From assembly GCF_001642995.1 (NCBI RefSeq), contig NZ_LOHS01000057.1, forward strand, positions 1 through 64,000: a stretch of 64,000 bases of DNA, in the 5' to 3' direction. Positions 52,031-62,273 of the stretch are shown in pieces. Position numbers and translations under genes: made by a program. How positions within the stretch are numbered: the first letter of the stretch is position 1; every line of letters begins with the position of its first letter. The notes beneath the pieces were generated by a model, which saw only the letters and a program-made list of their open reading frames with translations, did no database searches and was not told the DNA's origin. The DNA comes from Streptomyces jeddahensis. GTDB taxonomy: Bacteria; Actinomycetota; Actinomycetes; Streptomycetales; Streptomycetaceae.

Positions 52031-52775
52031 GCACCGGCTCCCTCCGCCCGGCACCACTGCGGCCACGACCACGCCCGAGCCAAGCGGCCACCGGCCCGTA
52101 CGCGGCCCCGCCCAGGACGAGCACGGCCCCCGCCACCACCGCGGCGACCATGAGCCGCAGCGGACCGGGCTGGGAGATGCCGCCGGTCAGCGCCTCGAAG
52201 CCGGTGGGCCGGGCGAGCATGCCGTCGAGGGGCCAGGCCACGGCGTCGACGCGGGCCGCCACGGCGCTCCGCGGCACGGATCCGTTGCCCGCCTCCTGCA
52301 GGTGGGCCGTCGAGTCCAGCGAGCCGCTGCGCTCGTCGCCGAGCAGGAAGAGCCGCCCCTTCGGCACCGTGATGGCCGGAATGCCATTCATTGCCGCCTG
52401 GGTGCCCTTGGCGAGATACGGCTCGTCGATCTCCTTGCCGTTGACCGTCAGCTTGCCGTCGGTGCAGCAGGCGATCTTGTCGCCGCCCACCGCCACCACT
52501 CTCTTGACCATGGGCAGATCGCCCCAGGACTGCTGGCTGAAGACGACGACGTCACCGCGCCGTACCTGGCCGCCGTCGATGCGCTGCGCCAGCACACGGT
52601 CACCGGCGTCGATCGTGGGAGACATCGAGTCGGTCGGCACGGTGTACGGCTGGTACACGATCGCGCCCCAGGCGAACCCTCCGAGGAAGAGCACACAGCC
52701 GAGGGCCACGGCCAGCCCCGACAGCACGCTGCCGAGCCTCCCGTGGCCCTCGCCTGTACGACGTGTCCTGCTCAT
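52020..52775 (-). CDS. sipZ: Type I signal peptidase SipZ
   Basis: 251 residues. An N-terminal membrane segment (LAVALGCVLFLGGFAWGAIV) precedes the catalytic serine in VPTDSMSPT. The catalytic lysine is in LPMVKRVVAVGGDKI. The C-terminal box D is GRLFLLGDERSGSLDS. A second hydrophobic stretch (LMVAAVVAGAVLVLGGAAYG) anchors the C-terminus. It removes signal peptides from exported proteins. Last of four adjacent sip genes. Symbol by order and C-terminal anchor. Confidence 0.92.
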   Translation of the reverse strand: MSRTRRTGEGHGRLGSVLSGLAVALGCVLFLGGFAWGAIVYQPYTVPTDSMSPTIDAGDRVLAQRIDGGQVRRGDVVVFSQQSWGDLPMVKRVVAVGGDKIACCTDGKLTVNGKEIDEPYLAKGTQAAMNGIPAITVPKGRLFLLGDERSGSLDSTAHLQEAGNGSVPRSAVAARVDAVAWPLDGMLARPTGFEALTGGISQPGPLRLMVAAVVAGAVLVLGGAAYGPVAAWLGRGRGRSGAGRREPVRVR

Positions 52776-52856
52776 CCCAGTGCTCCCCCAAGTCGGAGAC
52801 TCGACCTCGCGGCACGGCGTCCGGGCCGCGGAAGATCGGTGATCTGGGACGGCACC

Positions 52857-53858
52857 CTACCCGGCGGTACCCACGCCAGAAACCCCGGAGTTACCGGACA
52901 CAACCCGCCTCCGCCGCCACATCACCAGCGGCACGGCGCCCGCGAGACCCAGAGCCGCGGGAGCCGCGCCCAGGGCGGCGCTCAGACCCGGCTGGTCGAA
53001 GGTGTCCGGAACCGGCAGCGTGGCCCAGCGGGCGGGCGGCCAGGCGACCACGACGGCACGGCCCACGACGTTGTCCACGGGGACGGCTCCGCCACTGGAG
53101 TCGTTCTGGTGGTACCGGGAATCCAGCGAGTTCTGCCGGTGGTCACCCATGACCCAGATTTTGCCCTTGGGTACCGTGATCTTGAACTGGCCGCCCTGGT
53201 CGTCCATGCTGCACGGGGTGTTGCTGGGGTAGACGTACGGCTCGTTAAGCGCCTTGCCGTTGACCTTGAGCGGCCCCGTGCCCTCGCACTCGACGGTGTC
53301 GCCGCCCACGGCGATGACCCGCTTGATGAGGTCCTTCTCCTCGGCGGACGGCATCAGGCCGATCCAGCTGAGGAACTTCTGCACCGGGTTCGGCGTGACC
53401 ATCGGCTCGCCCGCCAGCCAGTTGTCCGGGTCGTGGAAGACGACGACCTCGCCGCGCTCCGGCTCCGCACCGAACCACGGGGTCAGCTTGTCGACCAGCA
53501 CCCGGTCGCCCCGCTGCAGCGTGTTCTGCATGGAGTCCGAGGGGATCGAGAACGCCTGCACCAGGAAGGTCTTGATCAGCAGCGCGAGCACCAGCGCGAT
53601 GCCGATGAGGAGCGGGAGCTCCTTCCAGAAGGACCGCGGCTTCTTCGGCTGCCTGCCGTGCCGGCCCGAGCCGCCGGGGCGACCGCCGCCCCCGCCCTCG
53701 CCGCCGTTCCCACCGTCGCCGTCGCCCGTGCCACCGCTGCCGGTGTCACTCCCGGGGATCACGCCGTCTGCCGCACCCGGACGACCGGGACGCCCTGGCT
53801 GATCCTCGGGGCCGTCGTGTCCGGACCGTGCGCCGACCGCCAAATCCCCCACATCCAC
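52857..53858 (-). CDS. sipY: Type I signal peptidase SipY
   Basis: 333 residues. A Gly/Asp/Arg-rich cytoplasmic N-terminus of about 75 residues leads to the membrane segment LLIGIALVLALLIKTFLVQA. The catalytic Ser is in IPSDSMQNT and Lys in LIKRVIAVGGDTVE; box D is KIWVMGDHRQNSLDSR. A C-terminal hydrophobic anchor ends in a cluster of Arg (WRRRR). Start: GTG at 53858 with GGAG six bases upstream. This lies 113 bases inside the sipX 3' end in another frame; GTG at 53762 would shorten the overlap but has a weak ribosome site. Confidence 0.92.
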   Translation of the reverse strand: MDVGDLAVGARSGHDGPEDQPGRPGRPGAADGVIPGSDTGSGGTGDGDGGNGGEGGGGGRPGGSGRHGRQPKKPRSFWKELPLLIGIALVLALLIKTFLVQAFSIPSDSMQNTLQRGDRVLVDKLTPWFGAEPERGEVVVFHDPDNWLAGEPMVTPNPVQKFLSWIGLMPSAEEKDLIKRVIAVGGDTVECEGTGPLKVNGKALNEPYVYPSNTPCSMDDQGGQFKITVPKGKIWVMGDHRQNSLDSRYHQNDSSGGAVPVDNVVGRAVVVAWPPARWATLPVPDTFDQPGLSAALGAAPAALGLAGAVPLVMWRRRRVVSGNSGVSGVGTAG

Positions 53859-54819
53859 TCCTCACTCCGTGCCGCAGCCAGCGTCCCGTACGACGCAGGC
53901 CCACCACTCCCATAACGAGCGGGAGTTCCGCAGGGCTCGGGAGCGGGATCAATCCGTTGAGATCCGCGGAGGCCAGCCTATGCGACGGCTCGAGCGCGGT
54001 GGTCGATCCGCTGCTCGCGTCGGGCACGGACGCGTACGTCTCCGGCTCTTCCAGTGTGCTCCAGTGGCTCACCGGCCACGCGATGACGAGCGCCCGGCCG
54101 ACCACCTCGTCCTCGGACACGGTTCCGCTGAAGGCCTCGTCGCGGTGGTAGCGGGAGTCGGCGGAGTTCGCACGATGGTCGCCCATCACCCATAGCCGCC
54201 CCTGGGGAACCGTCACCTCGAACGGCAGCGTCGACGGCTTGTTGCCCGGGTGGACGTACGGCTCGTTCAGCGGGACACCGTTGACGGTGACCCGCCCTTG
54301 CTCGTCGCAGCACTTCACCGTGTCTCCGCCGACCGCGATGACGCGCTTGATCAGGTCCCGCTCGTCCGCGGAGGGCAGCAGGCCGATGAAGGTCAGCCCC
54401 TGCTTGATCTGCTTGACCCCCACGGGATCGTCCGCGGGCTGGTTCTGCTCCTGCTCGAGCCACTTCCCGGGGTCCTTGAACACGACGACGTCACCGCGCT
54501 CCGGCTTCGCGCCGAACCACGGGGTCAGCTTGTCCACGAGGACCCGGTCGCCGATCTTGATCGTCTGCTCCATGGAGCCCGACGGGATCACGAAGGCCTG
54601 CACGAGGAAGGTCTTCAGGACGAGGGCTATCAGCAGGGCGACACCGACGAGGAGAGGGATCTCCTTCAGCGCCGAACGCTGCCGGCGCCGCTTGACCTTG
54701 CGTGCCAGCTTGCGGCGTTCGGCACGGCCGGGCAGTACGGGGCCGCTGGTGGGCCGGGACCCGGTGGGCAACCTGGTGTCGGCGCGGTGGCCGGCGCGGG
54801 GGCGTCCGCGGCTACCCAT
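53746..54819 (-). CDS. sipX: Type I signal peptidase SipX
   Basis: 357 residues. A basic N-terminus (RAERRKLARKVKRRRQRSA) precedes the membrane segment VGVALLIALVLKTFLVQA. Catalytic Ser is in IPSGSMEQT and Lys in LIKRVIAVGGDTVK; box D is RLWVMGDHRANSADSR. The C-terminus has a short hydrophobic stretch, then a long Arg/Gly/Ser-rich tail read through the start of sipY. From memory other SipX proteins are about 320 residues, so the tail may be longer here. Start: ATG at 54819 (GTG at 54825 possible); both overlap the sipW stop. Confidence 0.9.
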   Translation of the reverse strand: MGSRGRPRAGHRADTRLPTGSRPTSGPVLPGRAERRKLARKVKRRRQRSALKEIPLLVGVALLIALVLKTFLVQAFVIPSGSMEQTIKIGDRVLVDKLTPWFGAKPERGDVVVFKDPGKWLEQEQNQPADDPVGVKQIKQGLTFIGLLPSADERDLIKRVIAVGGDTVKCCDEQGRVTVNGVPLNEPYVHPGNKPSTLPFEVTVPQGRLWVMGDHRANSADSRYHRDEAFSGTVSEDEVVGRALVIAWPVSHWSTLEEPETYASVPDASSGSTTALEPSHRLASADLNGLIPLPSPAELPLVMGVVGLRRTGRWLRHGVRSGCGGFGGRRTVRTRRPRGSARASRSSGCGRRRDPRE

Positions 54820-55552
54820 GCGCACCGCCGGGGGCGGGCACGCGCGCGTAGTCGTCCGGACGGTGGAGGGACGTCCAGTGGTCGATGGGCCAGCCGATCC
54901 AGTCGGCTCTTCCGATCACATCGTCGACGGGGATCATGCCGCCGCCGGGCGACCCGAGGTGGTCGCGGGAGTCCCTGGAGTCGCTGCGGTGGTCGCCGAG
55001 CACGAAAAGTCTGCCGTCGGGCACGACGACGTCGAATGTGACCTGCGAGGGGGTGTCTCCCGGATAGAGGTAGGTCTCGTCCACCGACCGGTCGTTCACC
55101 TCGATCCTCCCCTGCCTGTCGCAGCAGACCACATGGTCTCCCCCTACGCCCACGACCCGCTTGATGTAGTCGGCGTCGCCGAAGTACCCGGTGCCGTCGA
55201 ACACCACGACGTCACCGCGGAGCGGCTCAGCACCGAAACGGTACGCCAACTTGTTGACCAGTACGCGGTCCCCGACCCGGAACGCGGGTTCCATGGAGCT
55301 GCTCGGAATCTGGAACGGCTGCATCACAAACCGGCTGAACAGCAGCAGAAAGACCAGGCAGAGCAGCACAGTCAGGGTGAGTCGTCCGCCGGGCAGCCAC
55401 TGCGTGATCCTCCCCGCCGGCGCGGTGGACCCCCGCGAAGTGGGCCCCAACGCAGAGAGCGACCGCTCCCCCGGCCCCTCGGGTTCCGAGATCTCCTCGG
55501 AGGAGGGGCGGGAGGAGCGGTCGCGCTCCGTCGGCTGTTCTGCGGTGTCCAT
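54812..55552 (-). CDS. sipW: Type I signal peptidase SipW
   Basis: 246 residues. The polar N-terminus of about 55 residues precedes one membrane segment (LTVLLCLVFLLLFSRFVM). Catalytic Ser is in IPSSSMEPAF and Lys in YIKRVVGVGGDHV; box D is RLFVLGDHRSDSRDSR. There is no C-terminal hydrophobic anchor, unlike the other three copies, which agrees with what I recall of S. lividans SipW. Start: ATG at 55552, with a weak ribosome site. It lies 59 bases after rplS. Confidence 0.92.
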   Translation of the reverse strand: MDTAEQPTERDRSSRPSSEEISEPEGPGERSLSALGPTSRGSTAPAGRITQWLPGGRLTLTVLLCLVFLLLFSRFVMQPFQIPSSSMEPAFRVGDRVLVNKLAYRFGAEPLRGDVVVFDGTGYFGDADYIKRVVGVGGDHVVCCDRQGRIEVNDRSVDETYLYPGDTPSQVTFDVVVPDGRLFVLGDHRSDSRDSRDHLGSPGGGMIPVDDVIGRADWIGWPIDHWTSLHRPDDYARVPAPGGAHG

Positions 55553-55611
55553 CGAGGCCAGATGGTATCCGGCCCCGATGTGACGTCCTATGACGCCTTG
55601 TTCGCGGGAGC

Positions 55612-55962
55612 TCAGCTCTCGCGCTTCTCCTTGATCTTCGCGGCCTTGCCGCGCAGGTCGCGCAGGTAGTACAGCTTGGCGCGACGCACGTCACCGCGGG
55701 TGACGAGCTCGATCTTCTCGAAGATCGGGCTGTGCACCGGGAAGGTGCGCTCGACGCCGACGGAGAAGGAGACCTTGCGGACCGTGAAGGTCTCGCGGAC
55801 GCCGGAGCCCTGGCGACGGATCACAACGCCCTTGAACTGCTGCACACGGGAGCGGTTGCCCTCGATGACGCGCACGTGGACGTTGACGGTGTCACCCGGG
55901 CGGAAGGCCGGGATGTCGCTGCGCAGCGACGCGCTGTCGACGGAGTCGAGCAGGTGAGACAT
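55612..55962 (-). CDS. rplS: 50S ribosomal protein L19
   Basis: 116 residues, full length. Conserved segments are [35 protein letters not shown] and [16 protein letters not shown]. It sits at the 30S-50S interface. Start: ATG at 55962. Standard order rpsP-rimM-trmD-rplS is kept, with sip genes following as in other Streptomyces. Confidence 0.97.
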   Translation of the reverse strand: MSHLLDSVDSASLRSDIPAFRPGDTVNVHVRVIEGNRSRVQQFKGVVIRRQGSGVRETFTVRKVSFSVGVERTFPVHSPIFEKIELVTRGDVRRAKLYYLRDLRGKAAKIKEKRES

Positions 55963-56033
55963 GATCGTCTGCTTTCTTCGCTGATGCCACAGGTCATCAA
56001 CGGGAAGTCGTTACTGGAAGTGAGAGTGCCGTG

Positions 56034-56086
56034 GTCGTCGGGGCGGGCGTCGTGTCCCCCTGTGGCAGGGGCGCACGCCGGACGAC
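56034..56086 (-). terminator. Probable terminator/attenuator between trmD and rplS
   Basis: GTCGTC/GACGAC outer arms with an inner GC-rich helix (GGCGT...GCCCCTG with CAGGGG...ACGCC), starting 14 bases past the trmD stop. Confidence 0.5.
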
Positions 56087-56099
56087 GCACAACAGCGGT

Positions 56100-56933
56100 C
56101 TATTCTTCCACGCCCTCTGGCCTGCGCCAAAATCGCCCGTGCGGCACCCCTTCGGGGTCCGGCTCCCAGCCCAGGATGGAGAGCATTTCACGGTCCTTCT
56201 TGTCGAAGGCCGACGGCTCGCAGTGCTCGATCAGGTCGGGCCGGTTGTGCGTCGTACGCCGCAGCGCCTCGTCCCTGCGCCAGCGCGCGATCTTGCCGTG
56301 GTGGCCGCTGAGCAGGACGTCCGGGATGCCGCGGCCGCGCCACTGCGGCGGCTTGGTGTAGACGGGCCCCTCGAGGAGGTTGGCCATGGCGCCGGGCGCG
56401 AACGAGTCGTCGCGGTGGGACTCGGCGTTGCCGAGCACGCCGGGCAGCAGCCGGGCCACGGCCTCCGTGACGACCAGGACGGCCGCTTCGCCGCCGGCCA
56501 GCACGTAGTCGCCGATGGACACCTCGTAGACGGGTATGCGGGTCGCGTACTCGTCGATGACGCGGCGGTCGATGCCCTCGTACCGGGCGGGCGTGAAGAT
56601 CAGCCAGGGCCGCTCGGAGAGCTCGACGGCGAGCTCCTGGTTGAAGGGGCGCCCGCTCGGCGTGGGGACGACGAGGACGGGTCCGTGGGAGCCCGTCTCG
56701 TAGCCGTCGGCGAGGATCTCGTCGAGGGCGTCGCCCCATGGCTCGGTCTTCATGACCATGCCGGGGCCGCCGCCGTACGGGGTGTCGTCGACCGTGTTGT
56801 GCCGGTCGTACGTCCACTGCCTGAGGTCGTGCACGCGGACGTCGAGCTGTCCACGCGCGCGTGCCTTGCCGACGAGGGAGACGTTCAGCGGTTCCAGGTA
56901 TTCGGGGAAGATCGTGACGACGTCGAGCCGCAT
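56100..56933 (-). CDS. trmD: tRNA (guanine-37-N1)-methyltransferase
   Basis: 277 residues. Knotted SPOUT fold motifs are present: [20 protein letters not shown] at the start, DDTPYGGGPGMVMK, and the SAM-binding VYEVSIGDYVLAGGEAAVLV with LLPGVLGNAESH. It methylates G37 of several tRNAs, preventing frameshifts. The C-terminal 25 or so residues extend past the E. coli form. Start: ATG at 56933 overlaps the rimM stop (TAATG). Confidence 0.96.
   Translation of the reverse strand: MRLDVVTIFPEYLEPLNVSLVGKARARGQLDVRVHDLRQWTYDRHNTVDDTPYGGGPGMVMKTEPWGDALDEILADGYETGSHGPVLVVPTPSGRPFNQELAVELSERPWLIFTPARYEGIDRRVIDEYATRIPVYEVSIGDYVLAGGEAAVLVVTEAVARLLPGVLGNAESHRDDSFAPGAMANLLEGPVYTKPPQWRGRGIPDVLLSGHHGKIARWRRDEALRRTTHNRPDLIEHCEPSAFDKKDREMLSILGWEPDPEGVPHGRFWRRPEGVEE
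56852..56863. repeat. CACGCGCGCGTG palindrome, copy 5
   Basis: Exact 12-bp palindrome within the 5' part of trmD, encoding a KARARGQ-type stretch. Confidence 0.7.
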
Positions 56934-57475
56934 TACGCCTCTTCCCGGGAGGACGCGATCTCGGCCCCGTCGTCGATCAGGCCGGGCGGCGGGTCGATGA
57001 CCGCGCGCTGCTCCTCGAGGTCGATCTCGGTGACGATCTCCTCGACGAACGGGACGAAGACCTCGGTGCCGTCGGGGCGTTCCACCACGAACAGGTCCTG
57101 CGAGGGCAGGTGCGAGATCTCGGTGATCCGGCCGACCTCCACGCCGTCCTTGGTGACGACATCCAGATCGATCAGCTGGTGGTCGTAGTACTCGTCCTCG
57201 CCCTCGGGCAGTTCCTCCGGGTCGACCTCGGCGATCAGGAGCGTGTTCCGCAGTGCCTCGGCGGCGTTTCGGTCGGTCACGCCCTCGAAGCGCAGCAGGA
57301 GGCGGCCGCTGTGGACGCGGCCCGTCTCGATGGTCAGCGGTCCGGTGGCGGCCGGGTCGGTGGCCAGGACGGCGCCGGGTGCGAGCCGCAGTTCCGGCTC
57401 GTCGGTACGTACCTCGACGGTGACCTCGCCCTTGATGCCGTGGGCGCGGCCGATCCGTGCGACTACCAGCTGCAC
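56933..57475 (-). CDS. rimM: 16S rRNA maturation factor RimM
   Basis: 180 residues. N-terminal beta-barrel starts [20 protein letters not shown]; the C-terminal PRC-like domain has [20 protein letters not shown] and [20 protein letters not shown]. It binds S19 during 30S head assembly. Start: GTG at 57475 with AGGAG upstream. Confidence 0.95.
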   Translation of the reverse strand: MQLVVARIGRAHGIKGEVTVEVRTDEPELRLAPGAVLATDPAATGPLTIETGRVHSGRLLLRFEGVTDRNAAEALRNTLLIAEVDPEELPEGEDEYYDHQLIDLDVVTKDGVEVGRITEISHLPSQDLFVVERPDGTEVFVPFVEEIVTEIDLEEQRAVIDPPPGLIDDGAEIASSREEA

Positions 57476-57585
57476 TGTGCTTGATCTCCTGTCGGAACGA
57501 CGGGGAGCCGAAGGCGGCTCATACGACTGCGGGCCGGGGACGGCCCAGTGGCCCTCCCCGGCCCGAGCCGGTGCTGCGTTCTGCG

Positions 57586-57825
57586 TCAGCGGACGTTGTC
57601 GACGTCGACCAGGTCGACGCGGACGCCGCGGCCGCCGATGGCGCCCACGACGGTGCGCAGGGCGCGCGCGGTGCGGCCGTTGCGACCGATCACCTTGCCG
57701 AGGTCGTCGGGGTGGACCCGGACCTCGAGCACGCGCCCGCGGCGCAGGTTGCGCGAGGCCACCTGCACATCGTCAGGGTTGTCGACGATGCCCTTCACGA
57801 GGTGCTCGAGAGCCTCCTCGAGCAT
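57586..57825 (-). CDS. khpA: KH-domain RNA-binding protein KhpA
   Basis: 79 residues, one KH domain. The RNA-binding loop is [20 protein letters not shown]. KhpA proteins bind RNA with KhpB/Jag partners and affect cell-wall growth in Gram-positives. Start: ATG at 57825, two bases after the rpsP stop. Standard gene order between rpsP and rimM. Confidence 0.94.
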   Translation of the reverse strand: MLEEALEHLVKGIVDNPDDVQVASRNLRRGRVLEVRVHPDDLGKVIGRNGRTARALRTVVGAIGGRGVRVDLVDVDNVR

Positions 57826-57827
57826 GC

Positions 57828-58256
57828 TCAGGCCTCGGTCGACTCAGACGAAGAAGACTCAGCCGGGGCCTCGTCCTTCTTCTCAGCCTTCTTCTTCTGG
57901 GTGATCGCCTCACCCTTGGCCTCGTCCTCGCCGCCCAGGGCGTCGAACGACGGGCGCGTGGCCTTCGGCTCGGCGACGAGCAGCGGCGCCGGGGCGGGCT
58001 CGCCCTTGAACTTCTGCCAGTCGCCGGTCTTCTTCAGGATGGCCAGAACGGGCTCGGTCGGCTGCGCGCCGACACCCAGCCAGTACGCCACGCGCTCGGC
58101 GTCGACCTCGATGCGCGACGGGTTCTGCACCGGGTGGTACAGACCGATCTCCTCGATGGCCCGGCCGTCACGGCGGGTGCGGGAGTCGGCGACGACGATG
58201 CGGTAGTGAGGCGAACGGATCTTGCCCAGACGCTTCAGCTTGATCTTGACTGCCAC
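57828..58256 (-). CDS. rpsP: 30S ribosomal protein S16
   Basis: 142 residues. Core of about 85 starting [20 protein letters not shown] with [20 protein letters not shown], then a Lys/Glu/Ser-rich extension of about 55 residues ([15 protein letters not shown]) found in actinomycetes. Start: GTG at 58256 after AGGAG; a longer frame upstream is unsupported. Confidence 0.96.
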   Translation of the reverse strand: MAVKIKLKRLGKIRSPHYRIVVADSRTRRDGRAIEEIGLYHPVQNPSRIEVDAERVAYWLGVGAQPTEPVLAILKKTGDWQKFKGEPAPAPLLVAEPKATRPSFDALGGEDEAKGEAITQKKKAEKKDEAPAESSSSESTEA

Positions 58257-58423
58257 GGGAGTGGATTCTCCTGGTTTGACGTGGTTGGGCACAACGAGAT
58301 GCCGCGTGGGGTTGCGGTACCCGATGGCCCGATGGACGCGTCAGCCGGAGGAGAGAGGGGTCCTGTGCGGCTGTCGAGTACAGCTAGCCATTGTGCCATA
58401 CGCCAAGGACACGGCCGAACCCG

Positions 58424-58483
58424 GACCGGTGCCGCCGCGAGGGCAGCCCGTATGACCGGTGCCGCCGTCAGGGCAGCCCGCAT
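58424..58483. repeat. Two tandem 30-bp repeats
   Basis: Copies 58424-58453 and 58454-58483 differ at three bases and contain GACCGGTGCCGCCG and AGGGCAGCCCG. They lie between the SprT-like gene and rpsP, outside recognised coding sequence. Confidence 0.8.
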
Positions 58484-58522
58484 GGCGCCCCGTCCCGACG
58501 CCATACGGGCTCCCGGAGCGGT

Positions 58523-59119
58523 TCAGCTCGCGACAGCGGCGACCGCTTCGGGGATACGGAAGGGCTTGCCGCAGCCCCCGCAGACGATCGGTGCTTGGGC
58601 CAGGACGGACGGGACGACCCGCACATTGCGCCCGCAGTCGCACACCGCCTTGACGCGTACGCCGCCCCCGGAGGAGCCGTGCCGGGCGGCCGGGCCCCGG
58701 AAGCTGCGCGCCGTGTCGCCCGCGGTCGCGGCGGAGTGCGCCTTCAGGGCGCGCTGCAGCCGCTCGATCGTGGGGCGGTAGCGTCTCTTCGCCTCGGCGT
58801 TGAGCGTGACCAGCGAGAAGCCGCTGCTGGGGTGCGGCTCGTCCGGGTGGTCGAGGCCCATCTCCTCGGCGATCGCGAGGAATCTGCGGTTGTGGTACCG
58901 GCCGGCGCGGGAGGTGTCGCGGATTCCTCGCGCGGCGGCGATGCCGTGGACTGCCTCGTGGAGCAGTCGCTCGAAGGAGAGCTCGTGCCCGCAGGCGGAC
59001 GACGACTCCCCGATCAGTGATTCGGGCTCGGCAAGATCCGGCAGCTCGGGGTGGTGCCGCTGAATGTCGGCCCACGCCTGTGCCAGCTCTGCGGCGAGAA
59101 CAGGTGGTGTCGTGCTCAC
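58523..59119 (-). CDS. SprT-like zinc metalloprotease-type protein
   Basis: 198 residues. The metal-site motif is HEAVH (HExxH) in FERLLHEAVHGIAAARGIRD, followed by GRYHNRRFLAIAEEMGL, where another His may complete the site. The C-terminus has a zinc ribbon (VCDCGRNVRVV and VCGGCGKPFRI). SprT-like proteins include eukaryotic proteases that cut DNA-protein cross-links; the bacterial role is uncertain. Start: GTG at 59119. It is not clearly in an operon with rpsP (266-base gap with tandem repeats). Confidence 0.82.
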   Translation of the reverse strand: MSTTPPVLAAELAQAWADIQRHHPELPDLAEPESLIGESSSACGHELSFERLLHEAVHGIAAARGIRDTSRAGRYHNRRFLAIAEEMGLDHPDEPHPSSGFSLVTLNAEAKRRYRPTIERLQRALKAHSAATAGDTARSFRGPAARHGSSGGGVRVKAVCDCGRNVRVVPSVLAQAPIVCGGCGKPFRIPEAVAAVAS

Positions 59120-59693
59120 GTCGTGAGAACGAGCCGGGGTGCCCCAGTGTTCCTATTCCGGGGCATCCCAAATAATTTGCACGTACCCGTCAGTTGCCGC
59201 TGATGCGTCCTGACGAGGGCGGGTGCGCTGATCTACGGAGAAGCCTCACAGCTCACGCCAAGGTGGTACGTAGTGGCGCGTACGCCCCGGCGCGTAGCCG
59301 CTGTCATCGCGCCGGGAAACCAGTTGCCGTCCGATGCGCAAGTGACGTTTCAGCCGCTGTTGTACGCCGCTGTGAGGGGCTCAGTATGCCTCCGCCGGGA
59401 TCGAGACGGTACCGGGGGTGTCGTCCGCTTCCGGCACCGCCCCGTCCTCGGTGACCAGACGGCGTACGGTCCCCCGCGTCATGGCGAGTTCGGCCTTGCC
59501 GCCGGGGTGCTGACCAGCGGCAGTCCGGCGGCGCACGGGGGCGTACGACGGTGGCACGCAAGCATTGGCCCGTAACCCCTGGACGCCACGGCGGAAGCGG
59601 AGTTTTCTGGCATACGGGGGATGCGGGTGCACTGCCCCGGGGGGGCAGGGGAGCACATCACGGCAGTAACTCTCGGTGGATTGGGGCCACTTA
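59120..59693. other. Intergenic region, divergent SprT-like gene / methyltransferase
   Basis: About 570 bases without a recognised family. It holds one small coding-like frame on the minus strand (59381-59482, listed separately), several GTACG-rich stretches near 59260-59310, and presumably both divergent promoters. Overlapping plus-strand frames look non-coding. Confidence 0.5.
59381..59482 (-). CDS. Possible small protein (33 residues)
   Basis: ATG at 59482 to TGA at 59381 encodes a peptide beginning MTRGTVRRLVTEDGAVPEAD and ending GTVSIPAEAY. Nearly all third bases are G or C, as in real local genes. A modest AAGG lies about 13 bases upstream. No family recognised; it could be a genuine small gene or chance in high-GC DNA. 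Confidence 0.3.
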   Translation of the reverse strand: MTRGTVRRLVTEDGAVPEADDTPGTVSIPAEAY

Positions 59694-60554
59694 ATGACAT
59701 CTACGCTCGTGCGACACGATCAGCCCCACTCGGAATCGACGTCCCCTCATGACCTGTGTGCACGCACGCGTGACTGGGCGGAGATCCAGGAGCGGATGCT
59801 GGTTCCGCTCTACGAAGCGGTGTACGAGCGACTCGAGGTCGGCTCGGGGACCCGGCTCCTCGGCCTCGGTTGCGGATCGGGACTCGCCCTTCTGATGGCG
59901 GCGCGGCGGGGAGCGTCGGTCACGGGTGTGGATTCGTCGTCTCCCGAGCAGCTGGACCTCGCCCGGGAGCGGCTGGTGTCCGACGCCGCACCGGGCACGC
60001 GCGCGTGGCACGGTGCCCGGCTGATCGACGGAGATCCCGCGGACGCGGCCGTCCCCGCCGGGCCTGCCTACAACCTCGTCACCGCGTTCCAGCCGATCGG
60101 CTGCATGGCGGGGGACTCCGAAGGGCTCGGTGAACTGCTGGCGGCCGCTGCTCCGCTCGCCGAGCGCGGCGCCCGTGTCGTGCTCGCGGGATGGGGTCCC
60201 CCGGAGCGCTGCAGCACGTCCTCCGTGCTGCGGGTCGCCACCAAGCTCGCAGACCCGCTGCGCAGCACGGGAAGCTGGCGCCCCGCCCGGCGGGACGACC
60301 TGGAGGAGGTCGCCCAGCGCGCGGGGCTGAGGCCCGACGGTTCGGGACGGGTGGCCTGCCCGTTCGGATACGCCGACATGGACAGTGCGGTGCGCGGGCT
60401 GTTGTCCACCGGACTGTTCGACGCGGCGGCCGAGGCGACGGACCAGGTGCAGGTCGACAAGGAGCTGACGGAAGCACTGCATCCGCATCAGCGGTCGGAC
60501 GGCACCGTATGGATGCCGAACATCTTCCGGTACCTCATCGCGCGTACGGCCTAA
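59694..60554 (+). CDS. SAM-dependent methyltransferase
   Basis: 286 residues, class I fold. Motif I is RLLGLGCGSGLALLMA, motif II VTGVDSSSPEQLDLARERL, and the later strand RVVLAGWGPPERCS. The first G of the classic D-x-G is replaced (LGLGCGSG). The C-terminal part (WMPNIFRYLIA) may bind the acceptor. The substrate is unknown. Start: ATG at 59694 with GGGG upstream. It contains a copy of the 12-bp palindrome at 59996. Confidence 0.87.
   Translation: MTSTLVRHDQPHSESTSPHDLCARTRDWAEIQERMLVPLYEAVYERLEVGSGTRLLGLGCGSGLALLMAARRGASVTGVDSSSPEQLDLARERLVSDAAPGTRAWHGARLIDGDPADAAVPAGPAYNLVTAFQPIGCMAGDSEGLGELLAAAAPLAERGARVVLAGWGPPERCSTSSVLRVATKLADPLRSTGSWRPARRDDLEEVAQRAGLRPDGSGRVACPFGYADMDSAVRGLLSTGLFDAAAEATDQVQVDKELTEALHPHQRSDGTVWMPNIFRYLIARTA
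59996..60007. repeat. CACGCGCGCGTG palindrome, copy 6
   Basis: Exact 12-bp palindrome inside the methyltransferase gene, encoding part of a TRAWHG stretch. Confidence 0.7.
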
Positions 60555-60625
60555 CAGGCGACTGCCGCGCGGACGGACGCGTACCAGCAGGCGCGCAGAC
60601 GGTTCCGCACAGACAGGTACGACAG

Positions 60626-60659
60626 GTAAGGGGCGTCCACCATGGCGGACGCCCCTTAC
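60626..60659. terminator. Bidirectional terminator between methyltransferase and ffh
   Basis: GTAAGGGGCGTCC (60626-60638) pairs perfectly with GGACGCCCCTTAC (60647-60659) across an eight-base loop, between convergent genes. Confidence 0.88.
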
Positions 60660-60716
60660 TGCGTACGGATACTGCCTACTGCCTACGGCTACGCGTACGG
60701 ACAGGACCTGCTTGCC

Positions 60717-62273
<1,557 letters not shown>

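Noticed and set aside
58235..58504. An 89-codon frame upstream of rpsP on the minus strand.
   Set aside because: It is formed by the tandem repeats and the rpsP leader; composition is Ala/Pro/Arg nonsense and it overlaps the rpsP start.
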